DNA of 64,000 bases from Warburgia ugandensis (taxonomy: Eukaryota > Streptophyta > Magnoliopsida > Canellales > Canellaceae): positions 7,908,001 through 7,972,000 of the forward strand of contig CP141135.1 of the NCBI GenBank assembly GCA_035236585.1, given 5' to 3'. Below the pieces are notes generated by a model. The model had not been told where the DNA came from. It saw nothing but the letters and a program-made list of their open reading frames with translations, and ran no database searches. Position 1 is the stretch's first letter. The number at the start of each line of letters is the position of its first letter. This document shows, piece by piece, positions 12,901-22,810 of the stretch. Made by a program: the position numbers and the translations under genes.

Positions 12901-15701
12901 TACACAGCCCTCGTTATGGGCAAGGGAGCCGCTACTGGCTTTCCGCAGGCTGGTTTTTGGTGCTAGTAACCTTGGTGCACAAGTTGGGAATTGCTGGCTT
13001 CAATATGCAAAGCTTTGTCGTTCTGCTGGCCACTATGAGACTGCAAATCGTGCAATTTTTGAAGCACAAGCTTCTGGTGCCCCAAATGTTCACATGGAGA
13101 AGGCTAAGCTTATGTGGAGCACTAGAAAATCTGATTTTGCCATAGAAGAAATGCAGCGATCTCTTCTGAACATGCCTGTCGAAGTTCTGGGCACTGCTGC
13201 TACAGCATCCATTACCAGTCTTTCTCTTGTAACTCCAAATCCACCTTCTCTTTGTGCTACTCAGACATCAAATGAGAACCTAGATGTGGCTAAAACCCTT
13301 CTTCTTTATACCAGATGGATTCATTATACTGGTCAAAAACAGAAGGAAGATGTGATAAATCTTTACTCCAGAGTGAGGGAACTCCAACCACGGTGGGATA
13401 AGGGATACTTCTTTTTGGCAAAGTATTGGGATGATTTGCTGGTTGATGCCAGGAAGCGGCAGGAGGATAACATAGAAGGGATAATGGATGCACATCCCCG
13501 TCCTAGGAGTGTGCCATCTGCTGCTGGCAATTCTGTTGCTACTGCTGAAGAAAAGCTTTGGTGGTCCTACCTTCCTGATGTTTTGTTATTTTATGCAAAG
13601 GGGCTTCATAGGGGCCATAAGTATCTTTTTCAGGCACTGCCAAGGTTGTTAACCCTCTGGTTTGAATTTGGGAGCAAGTACAACAGAGATGCTTTATCAT
13701 CCAATAAAGCATTGAAATCTGTGAATCAAAAGGTTGATAATTCAACTCAAACATTTTTGCTTAAAATTTTTTTTAACCACTGTGTATGCTGATCTTTCTA
13801 CATTTTCAGGTCATGAGTGTCATGCGAGGATGTTTAAAGGATTTGCCTGCATATCAGTGGCTGACAGCTCTATCTCAGTTGGTTTCTAGAATCTGCCACC
13901 AGAATGAAGAAATTGTCCGGCTAGTCAAACACATAATAACCTCTGTTCTACAGGAATACCCACAGCAAACTCTCTGGAAGATGGCTGCAGTTTCAAAGTC
14001 TACTGTTGCTGCAAGGCGTGATGCAGCTGCTGAGATCATACAAGCCGCACGGAGAGGATCGCGACAGGGAAGTGATATCAACAGCTTATTTGCTCAGTTT
14101 GCCAGCCTTATAGATCATCTGATCAGGCTTTGCTTTCATACTGGACAGCCAAAGGCAAGAACCATCAATATCTCAACTGAGTTCAGTGCCTTGAAACGGA
14201 TGATGCCATTGGAGATCATAATGCCTGTTCAACAAGCCCTGACTGTCACCTTACCTACATATGACTCAAGTACAAGTGATTCTAAATTTAATATATTCCC
14301 AGCTGCAGAGAATGTTACCATATCGGGAATTGCTGATGAAGCTGAAATCCTTTCATCTCTCCAGCGACCAAAAAAAGTATGAACTGTTATCTATAGGAAA
14401 ACTTTCTGTGCTGCTGGCTTTAGCTTTGGGATTTGTTTTATTTTTTAGAATTCTTTTCGCTAACCAACTGGTTCAAATTTTCAGGTTGTTTTTCTAGGCA
14501 GTGATGGTGTTCATATTCCTTTTCTTTGCAAACCAAAGGATGATCTCAGGAAAGATGCTCGCATGATGGAGTTCACAGCAATGATCAATCGTCTATTATC
14601 CAAATATCCTGAAAGCCGCAGGAGAAAGCTTTATATCCGTACATTTGCTGTGATTCCACTCACTGAGGACTGTGGGATGGTAGAATGGGTGCCCAACACT
14701 CATGGGCTGAGGCATATTCTTCAAGACATATACATAACCTGTGGCAAGTTTGACCGGCAGAAGACAAATCCTTGCATTAAGCGGATATACGATCAGTGCC
14801 AGAGTAAGATGCCCGAAGATGAGATGCTGAAGACGAAAATCCTTCCGATGTTTCCACCTGTTTTCCACAAATGGTTTTTAACTACTTTTTCTGAGCCGGC
14901 TGCTTGGTTTAGGGCTAGGGTTGCGTATGCACATACTACTGCAGTTTGGTCCATGGTGGGGCATATTGTTGGTCTGGGTGACAGGCATGGTGAGAACATC
15001 CTTTTTGATTCCACCACAGGTGATTGTATGCATGTTGATTTCAGTTGCTTGTTTGACAAGGGGTTACAACTGGAGAAGCCTGAATTGGTTCCTTTCAGAC
15101 TGACACAGGTAACAAACTTATCCTAAACTATACCATGTATTTATGAACAATACTTCTCTTAAGTTACTATTTAATTGTAACTGCAGAACATGATCGATGG
15201 CTTGGGTATTACTGGATATGAGGGCATATTTTTGAGGGTTTGCGAGATTACGCTGTCAGTGCTGAGGACACACAGGGAGACTCTATTGAGCATTCTTGAA
15301 ACTTTCATCCATGATCCTCTTGTAGAATGGACAAAGTCTCACAAGTCAAGTGGAGTAGAAGTTCAGAATCCACATGCACAGGTTCCAAATTCTAAACTCG
15401 TCCCCATGGCAGTCAATCTTCTTATTATCATGACACTTTCATTACTGTAAATAAAATAGTATTTTTCTCTCAGATTCACAAACAAGCTTTTGATTGATTG
15501 ATTACTTTAAATCTTTTCTGCATGGAAATTTAGAGAGCCATCAGCAACATTGAAGAGCGGCTGCAAGGTGTTGTTGTTGGTGTTGGAGCAGCACCATCAT
15601 TGCCTCTAGCTGTAGAAGGGCAAGCTCACAGGTTGATTGCTGAAGCAGTATCTCACAAAAACCTTGGCAAGATGTATATATGGTGGATGCCTTGGTTTTA
15701 G
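3984..15701 (+). CDS. ATR: Serine/threonine protein kinase ATR (PIKK family)
   Basis: ATR is the phosphatidylinositol-3-kinase-related checkpoint kinase activated in the nucleus by RPA-coated single-stranded DNA and replication stress. I traced 15 exons: 3984-4146, 4236-4380, 4915-5027, 5187-5521, 5611-5732, 5823-5967, 6069-6644, 6743-6818, 6966-7326, 8968-10209, 10336-13732, 13810-14376, 14485-15108, 15187-15381 and 15534-15701. They sum to 8,229 bases in frame, 2,742 residues, close to other plant ATRs (about 2,700). The N-terminal half is HEAT-like helical repeat; FAT follows within exon 11. The kinase domain has FLCKPKDD (near K2430/K2432), catalytic-loop GDRHGEN (D2580) and HVDFSCLF (D2599). 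The protein ends in the FATC signature IWWMPWF. ATG 3,984 was chosen because MASLSSLVHELRE matches the family N terminus; an in-frame ATG at 3,939 would add 15 residues. Intron 5 has a GC donor. No disruption seen. Confidence 0.97.
5733..5822 (+). other. GC-AG intron 5 of ATR
   Basis: Exon 5 ends TCTTTCAG and the intron begins GCAAGT; it ends TCTGTCTCAG. Joining at these borders gives an Arg codon split AG|A and keeps the reading frame into NAAYDSSMGTC. The alternative GT four bases further on breaks the frame, so the GC donor is required. AG|GCAAGT is the usual strong context of GC donors. Confidence 0.85.
7327..8967 (+). other. ATR intron 9, the longest intron
   Basis: This 1.64-kb intron separates exons 9 and 10; the other ATR introns are mostly about 80-530 bases. 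It carries the 33-bp tandem repeat at 8,661-8,759 and several frames of 80-97 codons on both strands that are not conserved in ATR proteins. I recognise no transposon protein in it. Confidence 0.8.
8661..8759 (+). repeat. 33-bp tandem repeat, three copies
   Basis: Three head-to-tail copies of a unit starting TGCATTGTTCATGTATATAC occupy 8,661-8,693, 8,694-8,726 and 8,727-8,759. They differ by one G/A change in copy 2 and one in copy 3. Because 33 is a multiple of three, all copies stay open in one frame, giving a spurious repetitive 80-codon ORF. The array is inside ATR intron 9. Confidence 0.95.
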
Positions 15702-16015
15702 AGCCCAATAGAGCCCTTGGATATCCTATCAGGGATATATTTTGTATAGTTTCTCTGCCTTTTGTCAGCTCTGCTTTCCTGATTATGGCAATTCATCATG
15801 CACAGTCCAGGAGTGTAGTCATTTACCATCTACAAGGATTTTGTCTTTAGCCTTGTCGAAGGTTAACATTTTGTATTTTGGTAAATTTCATGTGTATGTA
15901 CTGTAATATATAGTCGATAAGATGAGTTAGTGCACAGAAATTCTTCAAAATGTATAATCAGTATTAAACTTTTAAAACTACACTCTGCTTGTATCAGGTT
16001 TGCTGGTTAAAACCA
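15702..16015 (+). other. Probable ATR 3' UTR
   Basis: About 300 bases of AT-rich sequence without open frames follow the ATR stop, with no clear AATAAA at a fixed place. Tracts such as TGTAATATATAG near 15,901 could serve as plant far-upstream or near-upstream poly(A) elements. The transcript end is not determinable by eye. Confidence 0.35.
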
Positions 16016-16139
16016 CACTTCAGTAGTACTCTGAGTAATCTCCATAAATCTGAAAGAAAAAAAAAATGTCCAAAAGTGCACAGCAGACTAGAAGTTCAGA
16101 TGATGAGAACTTGATGACGTTAAGATCTTCATTAGTGAG

Positions 16140-16262
16140 CATCACTATGAATGCATATACACCGTACCCAAAACTTGGCATAATCGTCTGCCGAGTCTCA
16201 CAACCTAAAGGTTGTGGGTTCCAAGCCATTCAGCAGGCAGACGAAAAATAAAATAAAATAAT
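16140..16262 (+). mobile_element. Possible tRNA-related SINE fragment
   Basis: A box-A-like TGGCATAATCG (near 16,176) and a box-B-like GGTTCCAAGCC (near 16,217) lie 40 bases apart, followed shortly by an (ATAAA)n tail at 16,244-16,261. The spacing fits a Pol III promoter of a tRNA-derived SINE. It is unlike the Au-like family seen elsewhere in the window. It is too short and diverged for a firm call and is not an intact tRNA. Confidence 0.3.
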
Positions 16263-16926
16263 CCCACAAACCTAAGGATTAAAAAAGTTACAAAATTTGC
16301 AAAGCTGTGCTCCTTTTTTCTCTCACTGCATGCAAATCGATCGACTAACAAAGCTATCTTGGAACTTTAAGGAAAAACTATTAAAGTTTAATGGAGGCCA
16401 CCAAATGAAGGTGTAATATAATTGGACTTTGATGGTGCTTTTCAAGGCAATCATGGCCCAGCAGCGAGAGAAGTTTCTCTCAAGGCAACTCTCTTGCATC
16501 ATATAGTTGCTCCATTCATAAATAAAGTTTGTTGTAGAACGGTGGGCACTTGCCTATGATTACATTTAGCTAAAGCATTATGCTTTTTCTTTTTTCAACC
16601 TGTAGATAAATACATAGAGACTCAGAAGTAGTGGTCAAGAATTTTTAGGGCACTCCAATACCAAAGGAAGAACCTAACATGGATGACGAAGGCTTGACAA
16701 CAGACGTTGATTGGATTATTGATTCATTTAATTTCTGGAGCGTGGCACATATAGCCAAGGAGGTAGATATGACTAAAATTTCTAATAAGTGGATTACTAA
16801 CCCATGTATTTTTATCTTGAAATTGTTGTGGGAGGATGTGCATGGACCTCCTAAAGACATAGTCGTAGTTGTTTTATTTTTTCAACGAGGAAAATTTGCT
16901 TTAAAACCCCGTAATTCTTTTTTTAC

Positions 16927-16928
<2 letters not shown>

Positions 16929-16969
<41 letters not shown>
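16929..16969. repeat. (AT)n microsatellite
   Basis: About 20 uninterrupted AT/TA units. The surrounding 16.3-18.4 kb stretch is AT-rich and has no gene I can support. Confidence 0.97.
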
Positions 16970-16971
<2 letters not shown>

Positions 16972-18470
16972 TGGTTTTCTAATTAAATCCCATTTACCCT
17001 ACATTAATCAACTGGTTGCATCTGGCAAACAGATGGTTTTTAGACGCCGTTTTCATTTTCCTACGTGGAATACCGACTGGATAGCTGACGGGCTGAGGTG
17101 GCTGACCAATCACCTCATCAGTACAACTTCCCTAAACCATATAGAAATCGGCTGTTTTTTGCTCTCTTCTTCCCCATAGAAAACCGTAAATCTCTCTCCA
17201 TGCTTGGTTGGATAAATCTGCTGAAATCACAAATTTGAATGACTGGGTTTTTTCCCATCTCAAATCTCTCCTCTCCTCTCATAGATCTTCCATGCAGTTT
17301 CAGCAGAACAAAGGAGTTGTTTCGTAAAGATTTGGCGCTAACTGAACCGGTAGAGGACATGTCCTACTCCCGGACATTGGTGCTACCTCAATCATCATAA
17401 TTTCAGGAACAAACGCAAGCCAAAGTGAAGAATTCTGGGGCGTGCTTTTTGTTTCCTACTCTTTCCGTCGTCATCAGTTCATCCTATCTTCACCTTTGTC
17501 TGAGAAGCGGCAGAACCTTTCTTGAAAAGAAAACAATCCCATCTTTTGGATGCTTTCCCCAAAACAAACGGAACTGTGGTGATAAGTCAAGCTTCTGTTC
17601 TTTCTTTCTTCCAAAACCAAGATGGTTAGGGATTAAATCACAGTCCATAGAGGATTGCTCTAATAGGACGTGACCTTACTGTAGTACAATGAGACTGACC
17701 CACTTTACCTTATGGTCTTCACTTGTGATTGATCTGGAACGCCGATCTCCTAAGACCCACTTCAGATTCCTTCTTTTACGTAGTTTTTGATCAAGCATGT
17801 TCAAGCCGGATTCCCAAACTCGGAGACATGCAGATGAAGAAATTTAGGCTTTTCTAACGGGGAAACAGATGGCAAAAACGGGGGGAAACCCATCTGGTTG
17901 CTCTTCTAACGGTAGGTACCGATTACGTGACAGGCGAAAGCCACCTTATAATTATAACATTTTGAAATGCGAGGTTAATTAGAAGACCGTAGATGCACCA
18001 AAGCCTTCTAGCGTAGGGCTGCGAGCAAAATGGTCGTGTCGACTCAGAACTCGATTGAGTCAATGCGGTTTCGACTTTCTGCATTTTGCCGAGGCAAAAA
18101 AGAAGAAGCTTTATTAGCAGATATATTCCATTGGTAATAATAAAATATAATTTTCCAGATGGATGTTCTGTTGGTAATATTAAATTATATTGTGGTATTT
18201 TTGCATTTTTCGACTTCTCATCCGCATTTGACTCAAACTACTTATTTATGCAAAGTCCGGATTGAATCTACATTTTGAGTTTTTAGACCATGGTCTAACT
18301 TAAAAAAAAGTATAAGAAAGTAGATCGTTGGTCTTTTTCTTTTGAACCTTGTGTTAAACGATATAAATAAATTTACGTGTAAAAAAAAGGGTTAAATGAT
18401 ATAAATCATACCATTCATAAAGAAAATTTATATAAATCATGACAGGTAGAGGGTGAACTTTCACAAAGTC
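16970..18470. other. Intergenic, no gene seen
   Basis: Frames at 17,118-17,360 (-) and 17,425-17,673 (+) are about 80 codons long and resemble nothing I know. No clear terminal repeats were found. The segment around 17,040-17,940 looks less AT-rich than its surroundings, but its origin is unknown. Confidence 0.4.
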
Positions 18471-18479
18471 AGTGTTGAT

Positions 18480-18845
18480 GGGAGTCAGATTAGAAGAGAA
18501 TGTCCTGAAAATGGAAGCTAGAGCTTTTGGGTTGCTCTATTTCTCATTTACCCTGCACATATCTAGGTCTGCTTCTGTCTTTAGGAAGGCCTACAGCCCC
18601 AATGTGAACCATGTAATTGACATGTTTAACAGTAAATTGGCTGAGTGGTAATTAAAAGGGGGTCTATCCATGAGAGGTAGACTCAACCTAATGAAATTAC
18701 TTTGCCAAATTTGCCAGTTGATCGTTTGTAATTTTACAAGTCTGCAGCATCAGCTTTGCTGGAGTTAGAAAAGATCAAAGCAACTTCTGGTGGGAACACT
18801 TTATAGGCAAAAGGGAATATCATCTCGTCAAATGGGAACATGTTT
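18480..18845 (+). mobile_element. L1-type LINE ORF2 fragment
   Basis: Translation in two or three frames gives pieces of the region downstream of the reverse transcriptase in plant L1 LINEs: NSKLAEW, then LSMRGRLNLMKLLCQ (family pattern LSxGGRLTLIKSVLS), and finally FWWEHFIGKREYHLVKWE. The order and spacing match the family. Stops and frameshifts show it is dead. Reverse transcriptase and endonuclease parts upstream are absent. Confidence 0.75.
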
Positions 18846-18854
18846 ATGTTTCAA

Positions 18855-18947
18855 CATGAATAATGAGAAAATACGCAATGGCAACTGATAAACAGTTTGC
18901 CATTGCGTATTTGGCAGTTGCCATTGCGTATTTTCTCATTATTCATG
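18855..18947. repeat. Perfect 33-bp inverted repeat with a third partial copy
   Basis: The left arm at 18,855-18,887 begins CATGAATAATGAGAAAATAC. The right arm at 18,915-18,947 is its exact reverse complement over all 33 bases. The 27-base loop contains GCCATTGCGTATTT, a further 14-base copy in the same sense as the right arm. Perfect identity next to decayed LINE sequence suggests a recent event such as template switching. Confidence 0.95.
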
Positions 18948-18949
18948 GC

Positions 18950-20040
18950 AGCCCAACAATACAAAGTATTTTGGAACCTTGTCATGTTGTCCAAGGATAA
19001 AAGATAGTCCGTTTGGTGAGCAAGAGGGTTCATCCGGATTCTCGTTTTTCCTCCCTCGAAATTCATTTTTCATTCTTTCTTCTCATTTCTCCATAACCAG
19101 TAAAATTGATCTTTAATCCAGACATGGGTTTTTGTTCTTGATTCTCTTCTTCAAAACCTCTGTCCCATTTCTCCCCTTTTCTTCTTTCCTAACTCTAGAA
19201 TAGTTCTCTTTCCACCTGCAACTCCGGCTGGAGTGCATACAGTTTCTTTGGGTTTGATTTCAAGCTCTATTTAGAAATGCAATGACTTTCAGAAAGAAGT
19301 AATAACTCCGGTTCCGGAAGGAAAACGTTTGCGATTGCTACTGGTGGACATCTGATTGCTAGGGTCATTAGGAAAAATACAGACGGGAATAACTGTGAAA
19401 GAGAAAATACCGGTTTCTGTAAGCTATTTTGTATGCATTAACTTGCTTTCTTCTTCTGGTAAGTAGAGCTAAACCACCATTGATGGCTGCTAGTGCAAAT
19501 TTGGACAAAATCTAAGCACTAGAAGGGTACTTTCGTCGTCTCGCACGACTGAAAGTACAACTTTTGTTTAGGTTGCCCGGTTTAAATTCTCCTCACTCTT
19601 GGAAGATGGTTCCTGTCTTCAGTCAGACTCGTAGAAAAAAAAGGTCAAAAGACGGTTCCTGTCTTCAAAGATACCTGTCTTTGATACGACCTGCCCTACT
19701 TAAAAAAGACGGTAAAAATTGGGATCTATGTTGCCTTGTAGTTCTCCCTACTTAAAACATTGATATAATAGCCTTGGAACACTAGGATCTTTTCTCCTTA
19801 AATAATTAATGTCTTCAAGTATTATGGGGGAGGATATAACTCAAACCCCATGAATTGTTAAACCCCATGAATTGTTAAACATCTTCAAACAGGCTCTCAC
19901 TTCACTGCATCCAATTACCACTTCTTATAATTACGAGTCTATGATCTAACCATGGTTATGGGAGCCAGTTCTTTGGCTTCCTCCACTGTATATAGAGCTG
20001 ATAAGCCAATCAACCTCTCTCTGTCTCTCTCTCTCTCTCT
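18950..20040. other. Intergenic, no gene seen
   Basis: Holds a short direct duplication (AAACCCCATGAATTGTT twice, near 19,843-19,876) and a CT tract at about 20,020-20,040 directly before the ODC pseudogene. Open frames are all short and unsupported. Confidence 0.4.
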
Positions 20041-21178
20041 GTGGCCCTGGACCAAGTGGGTGCGGGGGAACTAGCAGCAAGACCCTCCAAGACCTCATGA
20101 ACGCCACAGAGGCCAATGGAAATGTCTCTAGGCTTTTCCAAGGTCCTAAGTGAGAGGTCATTGACCTTTTAATATCCATCAAAATAGACAACTTGAAGTG
20201 AAAGACTCCTTTCTCTTGGGTCTAGAAGTGCTGGTAGGCATCATGGAAAAATGGAAGCATGGAAGGGCTAACATTCCACCGTTCTATGTAGTCAAGTGTA
20301 GCCCTGACCTAGCATTTGCTTAAAGCAGTGGCGGCTCTAGGTGCGGGTTTCGACTGTGCCAACGACGTCGAGATTGAATGCGTTCTTTCCCCTGGCGTCT
20401 CAGCTGATCGTATAATTTATGCGAACCCATGCAAAGCCGAGGACCAGATCAAGTATGCTGCCCAAGTTAGCATCAACCTCACCGCCTTTGATTCTAACGT
20501 ATGAGATCGAGAAGATCAGCAAGTGGCACCCGAGGTGTCGTCGTCCTCCGAATTAAGGCTCCTTATGACTCAGACTCTATTGGGATCTAAATATGGAGCA
20601 TTGCCTGAGGAGGTGCGCCCAGCCTCCTGCTGCTCCAAGCGGCCATGGCAGTTCGAATCACAGTAGCTGGCGTGTGTTCCACATCGGCAGTATGGCAGCA
20701 CGAATTGAGGGATATCGTACTGCAATTGCAGCTGCTAAGTCAGCTCTCGACATGGCTACCCAACTTGGCATGCCATGGATGCGGGTGCTTAACATTGGTG
20801 GTGGCTTCAAGGAGAGCCCACTATTTGATAAGGTACTTGAGGAGTACTTCGGCAATGAACCCGACTTAACATTGATGGCCGAACCTGGCAGGTTTTTTGC
20901 CAAGACTGCATTCACACTTACTGTTAATATCTTGAGAAAACGAGTTCTTGTTTAGCGAAGGACGTATTGGATCAATGTGGAGATCTATGGATTCATTAGT
21001 AGCTTAGAGATGCACACTAACGTAGAAATGTGACACTAGAACCATTGGCCCCATGTGATTCATGCGACAAGGTTCCCCCTGACGACCGATTGGCGGAGCT
21101 TGGGGTCAATGATTGGCTGGTTTTTCCTATAATGGGGACGTATACGGCCTGTGAATCCAGTTTCAATGGGTTCACCTG
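20041..21178 (+). pseudogene. Ornithine decarboxylase pseudogene
   Basis: This is a second, broken copy of the ODC gene at 25,895, about 4.7 kb upstream on the same strand and also without introns. The expected start codon reads GTG (20,041). Homology can be followed through LQDLMNATE, GIMEKWKHG, YVVKCSP (the PLP-lysine block), GAGFDCANDVEIE and ANPCKAEDQIKYAAQV. It continues through RMRVLNIGG-like and [16 protein letters not shown] blocks and ends at SSFNGFT. At least four frame changes and several in-frame stops occur, and the catalytic-cysteine segment (GPTCDALD in the intact gene) is largely deleted. Divergence from the intact copy is substantial, so the duplication is not recent. No function is likely. 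Confidence 0.9.
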
Positions 21179-21189
21179 ATAATCAAGAT

Positions 21190-21460
21190 CGACAGATATG
21201 TGAGAGACAAATACACACAATAAAAATTATAAGAAGTTACGAGGTTCTACCAAATTCTGCCTACGTCTATAGCAGAGGAGGTTTCACTATTTGTTCCTAT
21301 TACATGGGAGAGGAGAAAAGCCTCCTCTAACCCTCTCTATATTTAATCTCAACTGCTCACACAAATCCTAACAATACACATGATTCTTACTCACATGAGT
21401 ATGGATCACATGTTGGTCTACCCAATACCTACATCTTGGGCGAAGACAGTTGTTAAATGT
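21190..21460. mobile_element. LTR-like fragment
   Basis: The string TTACGAGGTTCTACC...CTGCCTACGTC followed by AGCAGAGGAGG resembles a conserved stretch seen in many plant LTRs (TTACGTGGTTCGG...GCCTACGTCC). No internal coding region or flanking duplication is evident. It directly follows the ODC pseudogene. Confidence 0.4.
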
Positions 21461-22260
21461 TAACAAACATTGCACTTTTCCTACAAATGCTTAATTTAGA
21501 TAAAGGACTGGGATAGTTTTGCTTAAAAAGACGATGGCATAGCCGGTAGGACCCTAGGTTAGGGTTATTTTACTCTTTCGAACGTATATTCCTAAGGCTA
21601 TAACTGGAAGGAAGGTTGAATAGCTGTGAGCATATATTGTGGTCGTTTTTTTCTTTCTTCCTTTGATACAGAGCGAAGAATGACAAAGGACAGGTTCTTT
21701 CCGTGTCAGTCCTCCTAAACCTCTGAACATGCACTGCAGTTCTTAATTAAAATTGTACAAAATGTTAGTCCCTGCTTTGTAAAACCTATTTCATTTTAGT
21801 CCTCTCATGCTTAAACCGTATAAAAATGTTATGTAGAACTGACCCACTTCTAATTTATGTCTGTGGTGGAAGGGTTTTTAAATTTATAAAATATAAGATA
21901 GTATAAGTTAGTGAATCCCCCTCGTATTTGATAAGCTAGGATTTTTTTTTTCAGATTATAAAATACAAGTGAGTTTCTCCATGCCTAAGTTGTTATTGAA
22001 AAAAAAAACTGTAAAATGAAGCTTAGCTATGGAAAAATCAGGAAACATTCAAAATATATTACAAAGATCCATATAGTTCTGAAGGCTCTTATACTGCCAA
22101 AACTTAGAAGCCGGTCTTTCACATCTTTTCTCATATTTTGAACACCCGCTGCGGACCAAAATAGGCAAAATACAAGTAAAACTACCCCTTTAAAACATTT
22201 ATACGTGTCATATTTGTATGAAATAGGTAGTGTTAAATGTTATAAAACAATTTCTGGCAA
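21461..22260. other. Intergenic, no gene seen
   Basis: AT-rich, with many homopolymer runs and no open frame above 60 codons that I can support. Confidence 0.4.
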
Positions 22261-22329
22261 TTAAACCATATTTTAGAGAATTTGAAAAAACAAATGAGGT
22301 TATAAAGTGGTGGAATACCAAATATAAGA

Positions 22330-22810
22330 GGAGTGTTAGGCGGAAAGCCCTAAATGAACCTTTGCCGGAAGCTCCAACATTTGGTATTAAAGGGGCTTAA
22401 CTTTAAATGATCTGACCCATTTATCTCATTGATCTTGTTTGAATGACAAGATATGTTATGAGTTCTAAATTGATTATAAGCAGCACAATATCCCCACACA
22501 TAGTGAATACAACAATTTACATGGTTCGGCCAAGTTTGGCCTACGTCCACAGGAAGAGGGGGAACACGATCTTTCCACTATAAGGAGGCAATTACATGGG
22601 ATGATCTTCGTCACTGGCTCTGGTTCCTATTTATAGGAATACATAGAGAGTTCTAGTGTCACCCAAACTCTATCTGATTAACCTTATCAGATTATACTCC
22701 TTATTAGATTTAGACTCTTCCAATTATGTTTATCCTCATCTGATCATCTCCTTTTGTTGCAGGTTTATCCGCATGGGGATGGACATTATCAAGATAGTCA
22801 AATAATACGA
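22330..22810 (+). mobile_element. LTR retrotransposon remnant with PBS-like site
   Basis: GAAGCTCCAACA at 22,368-22,379 is followed by TTTGGTATTAAAGGGGC, which resembles an LTR end next to a primer-binding site for initiator tRNA-Met (family pattern TTGGTATCAGAGC). About 130 bases later TTACATGGTTCGGCC...GCCTACGTCCACAGG marks LTR-type sequence again, with a TATTTATAGG box at 22,628-22,637. The arrangement is scrambled and no protein is encoded. Confidence 0.45.
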
